Shown piece by piece: positions 33,725 through 43,049 of a stretch of DNA of 64,000 nt (position 1 is the first letter of the stretch; every line of letters starts with the position of its first letter). The notes below the pieces were generated by a model, which was not told the origin of the DNA, made no database searches, and saw only the letters and a list, made by a program, of their open reading frames with translations. The position numbers and the translations under genes are program-made. Source of the DNA: Fermentimonas sp. (GTDB taxonomy: Bacteria > Bacteroidota > Bacteroidia > Bacteroidales > Dysgonomonadaceae); the NCBI GenBank assembly GCA_028709385.1, contig JAQVXD010000009.1, positions 1 to 64,000 of the forward strand, in the 5' to 3' direction.

Positions 33725-35530
33725 ATGACATATTTTCATTTAGGAGAGCTTGTTCATAAACAGGCAAAAAAGTTAAAAAACAAAACTGCTTTAAAATATC
33801 AGGATGCATCAGGTACATGGATGGATATGTCGTGGAATCTGTTTGCTGAAAAGATAATGAAAACGGCACAGGCAATGGCCGAGATGGGTATGCAGCCATA
33901 TAACAATGTGGGGATATACTCACAGAATATGGAGAAGTACCTGATTACTGATTTTGCAGCATTTGCCAATAAAGCAGTGATGGTTCCAATGTATGCAACC
34001 TCCTCTCCAAATCAGGTTAATTACATTGTAAATGATGCACAGATCAGCCTGATATTCGTGGGTGAGCAATTTCAATACAATAATGCATTTAAGGTGCAGC
34101 AGGAGAGTCAGTATCTTCAGAAACTTATAATCTTCGACAGGAGTGTGGTTTTGCATCCTGAAGATAAAACATCGGTCTATTTCGAAGATTTTGTGCCTAC
34201 AGGTGATAACTCTGAATCACTTGCACTTGTTCAGGCCCGCATGAAGCAGCTGAAAGAGAGCGATCTTGCAACTATTATTTATACTTCAGGTACCACCGGA
34301 GAGCCCAAAGGGGTAATGTTGACTCATGCCAACTATCTTAAAGCAATGAAGATACATGATATAAGAATTACCAACCTTTCGGAAAAGGACCTCTCTATGT
34401 GTTTTCTGCCTCTTACTCATATTTTCGAAAAGGCATGGACTTATTATTGTCTGCATAAAGGTATTACTGTTGCCATAAACAGAAATCCGTCCGAAATCCG
34501 GGAGACAATCAAACAGATCAGACCTACTTTGATGAGTAATGTCCCCAGATTTTGGGAGAAAGTGTATGAAGGGGTTAAGGAGACACTCGATTCAGCATCC
34601 GGTCTCGTAAAGTGGCTGTTTACAGATGCTGTAAGGACGGGCAAGCGACACAACCTGGACTTTGTAAATAAAGGACTGAAAGCTCCGTTAGGCAATCGTA
34701 TCAAGTACACCCTCTACAAGCATACTGTTTTCCATCTTATCAAACGTATTGTGGGTATTGATAAAGGTAATTTTTTCCCTGTCGCGGGTGCGCCTTTGTC
34801 GGATAATATAAACGAGTTCCTTCAATCTATTGATGTTCACATTATTTATGGGTACGGACTCACCGAAACCACTGCCACGGTAAGCTGTTTTACCTCCACC
34901 GGTTATAAAATAGGAACAGTCGGTAAGGTGATGCCTGATATTGAGGTGAAAATTGGTGAAAACAACGAGATTCTGGTGAAGGGTGAAACTGTTATGAGCG
35001 GCTACTATAAAAAACCGGAAGCTACAAAAGAGGCTTTCACGGATGATGGTTTTTTCAGAACGGGAGATGCAGGTATTCTCACCGATGACAATGAGATAAT
35101 TCTCACCGAAAGGATTAAAGATCTTTATAAGACTTCAAACGGGAAATATATTGCTCCCCAAATGATCGAAACGCGTATCAGTGAAGATAAGTATATCGAT
35201 CAGGTTGCCGTTATCGGCGATAAACGCAAGTTTGTAAGTGCTTTGATTGTTCCTAATTATATCGCCCTCAAGTCTTATGCAGCTTCACAGGGAATAACAT
35301 TCCAAACTGTTGATGAATTAGTGAAAAATAATCTTATCAATGACTTTATCTTCGGGCGGATTGAGCTGTTGCAGTCGCAGTTTACAAACTATGAGAAGAT
35401 AAAACGGTTTACTCTTTTGTCCACTCCTTTCAGTCTTGATTCGGGTGAACTGACCAATACTCTTAAACTGCGCAGAAAAGTAATTCTTGATCACTATGCG
35501 GATATTATTGATCAAATGTACGTGGACTAG
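33725..35530 (+). CDS. Long-chain acyl-CoA synthetase (AMP-forming)
   Basis: The enzyme activates fatty acids as acyl-CoA through an acyl-adenylate. The 601-residue protein has the AMP-binding P-loop IIYTSGTTGEPKGVM (about 184-198), YGYGLTETTA (about 376-385) and the FRTGDAG plus KTSNGKYIAPQ motifs near the hinge and C-terminal domain. The sequence is closest to FadD15-type bacterial long-chain ligases. It stands on its own plus-strand message: the divergent DUF4294 gene is upstream and leuS, with its own -7 box, follows 49 bases later. No other beta-oxidation genes are close. Confidence 0.92.
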   Translation: MTYFHLGELVHKQAKKLKNKTALKYQDASGTWMDMSWNLFAEKIMKTAQAMAEMGMQPYNNVGIYSQNMEKYLITDFAAFANKAVMVPMYATSSPNQVNYIVNDAQISLIFVGEQFQYNNAFKVQQESQYLQKLIIFDRSVVLHPEDKTSVYFEDFVPTGDNSESLALVQARMKQLKESDLATIIYTSGTTGEPKGVMLTHANYLKAMKIHDIRITNLSEKDLSMCFLPLTHIFEKAWTYYCLHKGITVAINRNPSEIRETIKQIRPTLMSNVPRFWEKVYEGVKETLDSASGLVKWLFTDAVRTGKRHNLDFVNKGLKAPLGNRIKYTLYKHTVFHLIKRIVGIDKGNFFPVAGAPLSDNINEFLQSIDVHIIYGYGLTETTATVSCFTSTGYKIGTVGKVMPDIEVKIGENNEILVKGETVMSGYYKKPEATKEAFTDDGFFRTGDAGILTDDNEIILTERIKDLYKTSNGKYIAPQMIETRISEDKYIDQVAVIGDKRKFVSALIVPNYIALKSYAASQGITFQTVDELVKNNLINDFIFGRIELLQSQFTNYEKIKRFTLLSTPFSLDSGELTNTLKLRRKVILDHYADIIDQMYVD

Positions 35531-35545
35531 AAGCAAATAAATCAT

Positions 35546-35553
35546 TATCTTTG
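35546..35553 (+). promoter_or_regulatory. Possible -7 box for leuS
   Basis: TATCTTTG fits TAnnTTTG and lies 26 bases before the leuS ATG. No clear TTTG is found at the right distance upstream. Confidence 0.4.
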
Positions 35554-35579
35554 CACCGTTTTTTAAAATAAGTAATGCA

Positions 35580-38333
35580 ATGGATTACAATTTCAGGGAA
35601 ATAGAAAAGCGGTGGCAGCAATATTGGGTGGAAAACAAAACTTATAAAGTAACCGAAGACAGTTCTAAGCCTAAGTTTTATGTATTGGATATGTTCCCTT
35701 ATCCCTCAGGGGCGGGACTCCACGTAGGACACCCGCTGGGTTATATAGCTTCAGATATTTATTCAAGATACAAACGTTTGCAAGGATTCAATGTGCTTCA
35801 CCCTATGGGGTATGATGCGTATGGACTGCCTGCCGAACAGTATGCTATACAAACGGGGCAGCATCCTGCAGTAACTACCGAGAATAATATACGCCGTTAT
35901 CGCGAACAGCTTGATAAAATTGGTTTCTCATACGACTGGAGCCGTGAGGTTCGCACTTGTGATCCTGATTACTATAAATGGACTCAATGGGCGTTCATTC
36001 AAATGTTTCACTCTTACTACTGCAATCAGGCAAAACAGGCAAGACCGATTTATGAATTGATTGAGGTATTTGCTGAACAGGGAACAGCCGGACTGGATTT
36101 AGCTTCTACCGAACCAATGGAGTTTACGGCGGAAGAGTGGAACGGGAAAACAGAAAAAGAACAGCAGGAGATTCTGATGAACTACAGGATTGCCTATTTA
36201 GGTGATACGATGGTCAACTGGTCACCCGACCTGGGGACGGTGCTTGCTAATGATGAGGTGAGCGAAGGTCTCTCAATTCGTGGAGGTTATCCTGTTGAGC
36301 AGCGAAGAATGCGCCAGTGGTGCCTTAGGGTTTCTGCTTATGCAGAGAGGTTACTTGAGGGTCTGGACAGCATCGACTGGTCTGATTCTCTCAAAGAAAC
36401 TCAACGTAACTGGATTGGGCGCAGCGAGGGTGCAGTGATGCATTTTACCGCTTCAAATGATTTTACCTTTGATATATTTACTACAAGAGCTGACACGATA
36501 TTTGGCGTTACTTTTATGGTGCTGGCTCCCGAAAGTGAGCTTGTGGATCAGTTGACCTCGGAAGAGCAATGTCCTGCCGTAAAGGATTATGTGGAGAAAA
36601 CCAAAAAGAAGACTGAACGCGAACGTATAGCTGACAGGTCGGTTTCAGGTGTATTCTCTGGCAGTTATGCAATTCATCCTTTCACGGGTGAACAGATCCC
36701 GATATGGATTTCTGATTATGTACTTGCAGGTTACGGAACAGGTGCTATCATGGCGGTGCCGGGACATGACAGTCGCGACTACGCCTTCGCGAAGCATTTC
36801 AATCTGCCCATTATTCCTCTGATTGAGGGTTGTGATATCTCTGAAGAGAGTTTTGATGCCAAAGAGGGAATTATGATGAATTCCGGTTTTCTTAACGGCA
36901 TGACTGTAAAGCAGGCTATTCCTGCTGCCATTGATGAGGTGGAGAAACAGAGACTTGGCTACCGTAAAATTAATTATCGCCTGCGTGATGCTATTTTCTC
37001 AAGACAGCGTTACTGGGGAGAACCTTTTCCTGTATATTATAAAGATGGGATGCCTTATACTCTTGATGAGAGTGAGCTTCCGCTTGAGCTTCCTGAGGTT
37101 GATAAATATCTGCCTACTGAAACAGGTGAGCCGCCACTGGGAAGAGCGAAAAACTGGACTATAAAAGAGGGTTACCCTCTCGAGCTTAATACAATGCCCG
37201 GTTTCGCAGGTTCTTCGGCTTACTATCTGCGCTATATGGATCCGCATAACAGTGAGGCTCTGGTCTCTGAGAAGGCTAATAATTACTGGAGGGATGTTGA
37301 TCTTTATATCGGGGGCACTGAACATGCAACCGGTCATTTGGTTTACAGCCGTTTCTGGAATAAGTTCCTTTTTGATCTCAGCGTCTCTTGTGAGGAGGAG
37401 CCTTTTAAGAAGCTGGTAAACCAGGGAATGATTCAGGGAAGAAGTAATTTTGTATATCGCATAAAGGGTACGAATACTTTTGTTTCTTACAATCTCAAAG
37501 AAGAGCATGATGTCACTCCTATTCATGTGGATGTAAATATTGTGCATAATGATCTGCTTGATATTGACGCATTCCGTGAGTGGAGTCCTGAATATACGTC
37601 GGCTGAATTCATACTGGAAAACGGTAAATATGTCTGCGGCTGGGCAATAGAAAAAATGTCTAAGTCGATGTACAACGTGGTCAACCCTGATGATATTGTA
37701 GAGAAATACGGAGCTGACACTCTGCGACTTTATGAGATGTTCCTCGGGCCGCTTGAGCAGTCGAAGCCATGGGACACCAACGGTATCGACGGAGTACACC
37801 GATTCCTGCGTAAAGTATGGAACCTTTTTTATAAAGGTGATGATTTGTTACTGTCTGATGAAGAGCCTTCAAAAGATGAGCTTAAAGCTCTGCACAAACT
37901 GATTAAGAAAGTGACCTATGATATCGAGCATTTCTCATACAACACATCGGTGTCGGCTTTTATGATTTGTGCAAATGATTTGACATCATTGAAATGCAAC
38001 AAAAGGGCAATACTGAGCGAACTGGTTGTTTGTCTCGCGCCTTTTGCTCCTCATATCTCTGAAGAGCTGTGGCATGCACTGGGCAACGACGGCTCGGTTT
38101 GTGATGCTGAATGGCCGGAATTTAATGAAGAGTACCTAAAAGAGGATGCTTTTCCTTATGCCATATCTTTTAACGGAAAATCACGTTATGTGCTGGAGTT
38201 CCCCGCTGATGCCACTAATGAGGAGATCGAGGCAGCTGTTCTTGCTCATCAGAATTCTCAAAAGTGGATGGATGGAAAAACACCCAAAAAAGTGATTATA
38301 GTTCCTAAGAAAATTGTTAATGTAGTTCTTTAG
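35580..38333 (+). CDS. leuS: Leucyl-tRNA synthetase
   Basis: LeuRS charges tRNA-Leu. The 917-residue protein carries the HIGH-type motif HVGH (48-51), an editing CP1 domain (about 280-470; [12 protein letters not shown] is the conserved threonine-rich site), the leucine-specific insertion and KMSKS (about 692-696). Compared with bacterial LeuRS, residues about 140-190 contain an extra segment (from [11 protein letters not shown] to [11 protein letters not shown]) before [16 protein letters not shown], and the nearby zinc-binding cysteines are not present. YitT follows 8 bases downstream, probably on the same transcript. Confidence 0.96.
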   Translation: MDYNFREIEKRWQQYWVENKTYKVTEDSSKPKFYVLDMFPYPSGAGLHVGHPLGYIASDIYSRYKRLQGFNVLHPMGYDAYGLPAEQYAIQTGQHPAVTTENNIRRYREQLDKIGFSYDWSREVRTCDPDYYKWTQWAFIQMFHSYYCNQAKQARPIYELIEVFAEQGTAGLDLASTEPMEFTAEEWNGKTEKEQQEILMNYRIAYLGDTMVNWSPDLGTVLANDEVSEGLSIRGGYPVEQRRMRQWCLRVSAYAERLLEGLDSIDWSDSLKETQRNWIGRSEGAVMHFTASNDFTFDIFTTRADTIFGVTFMVLAPESELVDQLTSEEQCPAVKDYVEKTKKKTERERIADRSVSGVFSGSYAIHPFTGEQIPIWISDYVLAGYGTGAIMAVPGHDSRDYAFAKHFNLPIIPLIEGCDISEESFDAKEGIMMNSGFLNGMTVKQAIPAAIDEVEKQRLGYRKINYRLRDAIFSRQRYWGEPFPVYYKDGMPYTLDESELPLELPEVDKYLPTETGEPPLGRAKNWTIKEGYPLELNTMPGFAGSSAYYLRYMDPHNSEALVSEKANNYWRDVDLYIGGTEHATGHLVYSRFWNKFLFDLSVSCEEEPFKKLVNQGMIQGRSNFVYRIKGTNTFVSYNLKEEHDVTPIHVDVNIVHNDLLDIDAFREWSPEYTSAEFILENGKYVCGWAIEKMSKSMYNVVNPDDIVEKYGADTLRLYEMFLGPLEQSKPWDTNGIDGVHRFLRKVWNLFYKGDDLLLSDEEPSKDELKALHKLIKKVTYDIEHFSYNTSVSAFMICANDLTSLKCNKRAILSELVVCLAPFAPHISEELWHALGNDGSVCDAEWPEFNEEYLKEDAFPYAISFNGKSRYVLEFPADATNEEIEAAVLAHQNSQKWMDGKTPKKVIIVPKKIVNVVL

Positions 38334-38341
38334 CAAAAAAG

Positions 38342-39214
38342 ATGGAGAAATTACCTGAGTTTAGTCTGAAAAAGTTCTATTGGAAGGATTATCTTACAAT
38401 ATTACTTGGCACATTTATGTATGCTCTTGGGGTAACACAGTTTATAATGCCTCACAAATTTGTTTTAGGGGGACTTACAGGTATAGCTGTGCTTTTTAAT
38501 TATGCTTTCGGTCTCCCTGTTTCGTTGCAGGTTCTTATTTTGAATGCCGTCCTGTTATTGATTGCTTACAGGATTCTGGGGTCTGAATTTCTCGTGAAGA
38601 CTGTCGTTGGCGTGGCTTCACTCTCATTTTTTATAGGTATGTTCGAGAGTTTTCAACTGCCTGCGATAATGACACAGGAGCCTCTTATGGCCGGTCTAGT
38701 CGGCTCTATAGTGGCAGGTTCGGGTGTGGGACTGGTTATGTCTGTTAACGGAAGTACCGGCGGCACTGATATTATTATTATGATTATTAATAAATACAGG
38801 AATGTGACACCCGGGCGCATGATGCTGTTAATTGATGTAGTTATAGTTACTTCCTCATTCGTGTTATTCAGGAGCGTGGAAACCATAGTTTATGGTATTA
38901 TTATAATCGCGGTTATATCAACATCTGTTGACTGGGTTTTAAACGGTATAAGGCAGTCTGTACAGTTTTTCATCGTTTCGCAAAGATATGAAGAAATCGC
39001 CACTGAAATCAATAATCAATTAAACAGGGGGTGTACCGTGCTGGATGGAAAAGGCTGGTACACTCAAAAACCGCAAAAAGTGCTTCTGGTGATGGCTAAG
39101 CGGAGTGAGTCCAACTCTATCTTCCGACTGGTTAAGAGTATTGATTCAAGTGCATTTATTTCTCAGGCCAATGTTAACGGTGTTTATGGCAAAGGGTTCG
39201 ACAGGATGAGGTGA
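38342..39214 (+). CDS. YitT-family membrane protein (DUF161/DUF2179)
   Basis: This 290-residue inner-membrane protein has five or six transmembrane segments (roughly 15-35, 55-75, 80-100, 115-140, 150-172, 178-195) and a cytoplasmic C-terminal DUF2179 domain (about 225-288, GCTVLDGKGWYTQKPQKVL). Motifs GGLTGIAVLFNY and NGSTGGTDIIIMIINKY are typical of the family. The transported substrate is not known. It is 8 bases after leuS and converges on the FAD dehydrogenase gene. Confidence 0.9.
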   Translation: MEKLPEFSLKKFYWKDYLTILLGTFMYALGVTQFIMPHKFVLGGLTGIAVLFNYAFGLPVSLQVLILNAVLLLIAYRILGSEFLVKTVVGVASLSFFIGMFESFQLPAIMTQEPLMAGLVGSIVAGSGVGLVMSVNGSTGGTDIIIMIINKYRNVTPGRMMLLIDVVIVTSSFVLFRSVETIVYGIIIIAVISTSVDWVLNGIRQSVQFFIVSQRYEEIATEINNQLNRGCTVLDGKGWYTQKPQKVLLVMAKRSESNSIFRLVKSIDSSAFISQANVNGVYGKGFDRMR

Positions 39215-39220
39215 AAACCG

Positions 39221-42040
39221 TCACTCGGTACATTTGTCCACAAGATACACAATTGATTTATAGGTGATGCCGCTGTTTATCGACATACCAATTTCACATG
39301 TTCTGCTGTTTGAATAGCCCTCTTTTGCATCAAGTATTTCATGCTTTAATGGTGAGAGAGCCGAATTATTAAGCTCGGGATAGAAGAATCCTCTGTCTCC
39401 TGCCCAACCGCAACAGGTAACGTTATTCGGCACAATAACTTCATTTGCACATAGTGATGCTACTTTATAGAGTTTTTCTTCCAGTTGCATTTTAGTGGAA
39501 CTGCATGTACTGTGTATTGCGATTCTTACAGGTGACTTTGTAAAATGTAACCGATCGATAAGAAAATCATGTATGAACTCAACCTGATCATATAGTTTGA
39601 GTCTGGGGTCCAGTGTTTCACGCATATGCAGTAGGCATGGACTCATATCGCATACAACAGGCAACTCTCCGTTTCTGCATGCTGTTAAAAGTGCTTCGTT
39701 AAGTTCGTTTTCCTTCTTTGCTGCCTGTTTTCTGAATCCTTTACTGCTGAATGCCATGCCACAGCATAGCTTATCTTTTTCTTCCGGAATGATTACTTTA
39801 TATCCTGCTTTTCTTAATACTGAAAGCATCTTTGAGGGTACATCTTCTTTTTCTTCGTAGCCGTAGGAGGGACCGCTCATCGACCGGGTAATGCATGAGG
39901 GGAAATATACAACTTCAAGAGATTCGGGATTCTCAGCAGGGAAAATATTCCGTGTAATCTTTTTACTTCCCGAAGGTGAGTGTTTTGTCCATAAGGGGAA
40001 AGTACCGTCACCAAGCTTGTATAGTCCTTTCGTAAAGCTCTCCATCGACTTATAACCTGTAATTTTAGATATAGAGTGGGGTAGTGTGATAAATCCGCGA
40101 ATGAACGAGGTGATACCCTGCATGTTGCCGGCTATACCGTCTGCAACCATGTTAGAAAATTTGCTGTTTTGCTGCCAGCGCAATTCTTTTACAAGTTTAC
40201 CTGTATCTATGTCAACCGGGCATGCAATGGCACACAGACTGTCGGTAGCACATGTCTCGTCCAACTGGTAGGATATATCTTTTACCTGTTTCAGGATCGA
40301 TTTCTGTACGCTTTTTTCTTTGACCGCATTGTCGGCAATATACCTGTATGCCACGATTCGCTGCCTGGGGGTGAGTGTGAGATCTTTTGAGGGACAGACA
40401 ACCTCACAAAATCCGCACTCAATACATTTATCTATAAGAGGATTGGCATCCGGTATCCGTTTGAGGTTTTTGATGAAGATATCGCTGTCATCATTGATGA
40501 TAACTCCGGGGTTAAGGACATTGGCGGGGTCAAATGCTTTCTTTATGCGTTTCATTAAATCATAAACATCGCTTCCCCATTCTTTTTCTACAAAGGGGGC
40601 CATATTGCGGCCGGTGCCGTGTTCGGCTTTCAGACTCCCGTCATGTTTCACGACAACAAGCTCAGAGAGCTCACGCATGAAAGCGGAATACTGTTTCACT
40701 CCCTCTTCACTGTTTATGTCAGGAAATACCGTGAAGTGCACGTTGCCGTCCAAAAGGTGACCCCACATTACTGCATCACTGTAACCTGTGTTTACAAGCA
40801 GCTCGCGTAAATCAGTGAGTGCATCACCCAGAATTTCGCCATGAAATGCCACATCTTCAATTATGCTTGCTGTTTGCTGAGGGCGAGTTGCCGCTGCAGA
40901 CGTAAACAGGCCGTTACGTACATTCCAGTAGAGGTCGTAAAGCTGTTTGTCTGTTGTAAATTTTATTGGTGTGAGTGTATCAATATGAGCAAGTTTTTCC
41001 TCAATCTTCTGCATTTGTGCCAAAAGGGCGGCTTCATCATCTGCCGAGGTGTCAATTAGCAGTGCTGCAGCATCATCGGGGAGTGACTTCAATTCTGCCG
41101 GCATTCCTTTTTGATTTTCAACTGCTCTGAGTGCGTTACGATCCATTAGTTCGGCAGCGCTTACCTGGCAGCTCCTGAGAGGTATAATGGCTTCACTGAC
41201 ATCGCGCAGACTCTTGAAATAGACCATCGCCGTGGCTTTCAGGGGTGCATCGTGAACGGTTCTGAATGTTGCCTGTGATATGAATCCGAGTGTTCCCTCT
41301 GAGCCAATCATCAATTGCCGGATAATGTCAATTGGGTCTTCAAAATCTATTAAGGAGTTTACGCCATAACCACAGGTGTTCTTTAATTTAAATTTAGATG
41401 CAATTTTATTTGCTGCTGTTTTGTTCTCTGTGGCATCTTTGTGGAGTTGTAATATGTCTTTTATCAGCTGAGAGTTTTCAGATATGAATGATTTGCGGCT
41501 TTCGCTGCTACCGGTATCAAGCAGACTTCCGTTTGCAAAGATAATACGCATCGACTTGATGGTATTGTAACTGTTGTGAAGTATCCCGTAGCTGGATCCA
41601 CTTGCATTATTTGAAATTATACCTCCTATTTTTGCTGATTTTATAGAGGCGGGCTTGGGTCCTAATTTCCTTTTATAACGTCTTAGAATGAGGTTGGCTG
41701 CCTCTCCTGTAAGCCCGCATCCGAATGTAGCCGTCTCTCCGTTATCCGTAACTGCCGAAAAATTAAATCCATTCCCTGCCTCCATTAAAATGGAGTCGGA
41801 GATAGTTTGTCCGCTCAAACTTGTGCCGCCTGCCTTAAAAGTGACAGGTATGTTTTCACTATTGCAGAACTTGAGAAGGCGTATGACTTCTTGCTCGGAG
41901 TTTACTTTCACTACTGCTTTTGGTATGAGCCGGTATAAGCCTGCATCTGTACCTTTTGTAAGGCGTGACAGCTCATCGGTAAAAACCTGTTCTCCCGGGA
42001 ATAGATCTCTTAGCTCTTTATGTAATTGTTTTTCAGTCAT
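39221..42040 (-). CDS. Large FAD-linked dehydrogenase fused to Fe-S/CCG domains
   Basis: This 939-residue protein fuses a GlcD-like flavin dehydrogenase with a GlcF-like electron-transfer part. Residues about 35-180 form the FAD-binding domain (VTFKAGGTSLSGQTIS), 270-520 the FAD-linked oxidase C-terminal domain (HGSLKAEHGTGRNMAPFV), and 537-605 two 4Fe-4S motifs (CIECGFCEVVCPS and CATDSLCAIACPVD). Two CCG-type motifs (CCGMAFSSKGF, CCGWAGDRGF) lie near 760 and 877. The layout fits D-lactate or D-2-hydroxyglutarate dehydrogenases of the YdiJ type; the substrate cannot be told. It is alone on the minus strand and converges on YitT. Confidence 0.88.
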   Translation of the reverse strand: MTEKQLHKELRDLFPGEQVFTDELSRLTKGTDAGLYRLIPKAVVKVNSEQEVIRLLKFCNSENIPVTFKAGGTSLSGQTISDSILMEAGNGFNFSAVTDNGETATFGCGLTGEAANLILRRYKRKLGPKPASIKSAKIGGIISNNASGSSYGILHNSYNTIKSMRIIFANGSLLDTGSSESRKSFISENSQLIKDILQLHKDATENKTAANKIASKFKLKNTCGYGVNSLIDFEDPIDIIRQLMIGSEGTLGFISQATFRTVHDAPLKATAMVYFKSLRDVSEAIIPLRSCQVSAAELMDRNALRAVENQKGMPAELKSLPDDAAALLIDTSADDEAALLAQMQKIEEKLAHIDTLTPIKFTTDKQLYDLYWNVRNGLFTSAAATRPQQTASIIEDVAFHGEILGDALTDLRELLVNTGYSDAVMWGHLLDGNVHFTVFPDINSEEGVKQYSAFMRELSELVVVKHDGSLKAEHGTGRNMAPFVEKEWGSDVYDLMKRIKKAFDPANVLNPGVIINDDSDIFIKNLKRIPDANPLIDKCIECGFCEVVCPSKDLTLTPRQRIVAYRYIADNAVKEKSVQKSILKQVKDISYQLDETCATDSLCAIACPVDIDTGKLVKELRWQQNSKFSNMVADGIAGNMQGITSFIRGFITLPHSISKITGYKSMESFTKGLYKLGDGTFPLWTKHSPSGSKKITRNIFPAENPESLEVVYFPSCITRSMSGPSYGYEEKEDVPSKMLSVLRKAGYKVIIPEEKDKLCCGMAFSSKGFRKQAAKKENELNEALLTACRNGELPVVCDMSPCLLHMRETLDPRLKLYDQVEFIHDFLIDRLHFTKSPVRIAIHSTCSSTKMQLEEKLYKVASLCANEVIVPNNVTCCGWAGDRGFFYPELNNSALSPLKHEILDAKEGYSNSRTCEIGMSINSGITYKSIVYLVDKCTE

Positions 42041-42088
42041 TATAAAAGGGGTTTGCTTATCAACCTCACAAACTTACAAAATATAAAT

Positions 42089-42113
42089 AAAAAAAGCGGT
42101 CATTGCGACCGCT
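42089..42113 (-). terminator. Terminator after the small winged-helix gene
   Basis: On the minus strand a stem of AGCGGTC / GACCGCT (42095-42101 and 42107-42113) with a five-base loop is followed by a run of seven T. It lies 31 bases past the stop of the gene at 42145-42342 and just before the next minus-strand gene. Confidence 0.85.
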
Positions 42114-42144
42114 CTTTACAATTTCATTCAAAATGTTTTAATTG

Positions 42145-42342
42145 TCAGCTCAGAGATATGAAAATATCTTTCTCCTCTGTTTCAATTACAATCTTTTCTT
42201 CACGTCCCAGCCATCCAAGTGCTGCGTATAAATCTTTATCGGTTAATTTAGTCGCTTTTTTAAGTGCTTTAATCTCCTGTTTGCCATTTTCATCTAGTAC
42301 AGACCAAACTTTTCCTGCACTGATTCCGAATTTTTCAATCAT
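42145..42342 (-). CDS. Small winged-helix protein (DUF2582-like)
   Basis: The 65-residue protein matches the small DUF2582-type winged-helix family of Bacteroidota. KVWSVLDENGKQEIKALKKATKLTDKDLYAALGWLGREEKI is the recognition part, with a helix-turn-helix around residues 28-48, and a beta wing follows. It binds nucleic acid by inference only. A good promoter lies upstream and a terminator downstream, so it is a single-gene unit, likely well expressed. Confidence 0.82.
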   Translation of the reverse strand: MIEKFGISAGKVWSVLDENGKQEIKALKKATKLTDKDLYAALGWLGREEKIVIETEEKDIFISLS

Positions 42343-42382
42343 TTTGTTTACGATATTTAAAAATTAATATTTTAATTTCCCG

Positions 42383-42413
42383 CAAAGTTAAATCTATATT
42401 TTTTAAAAAACAA
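42383..42413 (-). promoter_or_regulatory. Bacteroidales-type promoter for the small winged-helix gene
   Basis: TAACTTTG (42383-42390) and TTG (42411-42413) on the minus strand are separated by 20 bases, matching the Bacteroidota sigma consensus closely. The -7 box is 41 bases from the ATG. Confidence 0.65.
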
Positions 42414-42453
42414 TTTATTATAGTATATATTAAATTGATTAAGTGTAAGATAG

Positions 42454-43047
42454 CTACGAGGAGGCAGTCGCTGTAAGGTCGGAGATTACTTTCGAAACTT
42501 GTTTAATTAATGAACGACTGTTGTCATTATATATAACAAAATCTGACAATCTGATTTTCTCCTCTTCAGACATTTGATTGTTCATGCGTGCTTCCACCTG
42601 TTCTCTGCTTATGTGGTCGCGTTTCATAACCCTTTCAATCCTGATATCTTCAGGTGCATATACCGTAATTACTTTATCCACAAACTGATTAAATCCTGCT
42701 TCAATCAGAAGGGCTGCATCAATTATAACAAAAGGGCGTTCCTTGTAATTATTGCACCACTCAACAAAACAGTCTGCCACTTCAGGATGGATTATCGAGT
42801 TTGCAATTTTCACATTCTGCTCGTTACTGAATATCAGATCTGCAAACTTTCTCCTGTTTAACCTGTCGTTATCATAGATATCACTACCAAAATGATATAT
42901 AAGCTGCTTCCTGATTTTGGGAGAGGTGTCGTTGAGTCTTTTTGCCTCTTTATCAGCGTCGAATATCGGTATATCGTAAAGTCGGAATATTTCACTTACA
43001 ACTGATTTTCCGCTTCCTATGCCTCCGGTTATACCAATCTTAATCAT
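42454..43047 (-). CDS. coaE: Dephospho-CoA kinase
   Basis: CoaE performs the last step of coenzyme A synthesis. The 197-residue protein has the P-loop GGIGSGKS (8-15), the substrate motif DADKEAKRL, and RDHISREQVEARMNNQ in the lid region. It lies 2 bases after the YbbR gene. The order nusB-yajC-YbbR-coaE on the minus strand is the usual one in Bacteroidales, so the four are one operon. Confidence 0.95.
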   Translation of the reverse strand: MIKIGITGGIGSGKSVVSEIFRLYDIPIFDADKEAKRLNDTSPKIRKQLIYHFGSDIYDNDRLNRRKFADLIFSNEQNVKIANSIIHPEVADCFVEWCNNYKERPFVIIDAALLIEAGFNQFVDKVITVYAPEDIRIERVMKRDHISREQVEARMNNQMSEEEKIRLSDFVIYNDNSRSLIKQVSKVISDLTATASS

Positions 43048-43049
43048 CT

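Noticed and set aside
36999-37799. 266-codon open frame antisense to leuS
   Set aside because: It lies entirely within the well-supported leuS gene, has no recognisable domain, and its composition is what an antisense frame of a conserved gene gives.
41688-42086. 132-codon open frame antisense to the FAD dehydrogenase
   Set aside because: It mirrors the dehydrogenase N-terminal coding region and shows no family features.
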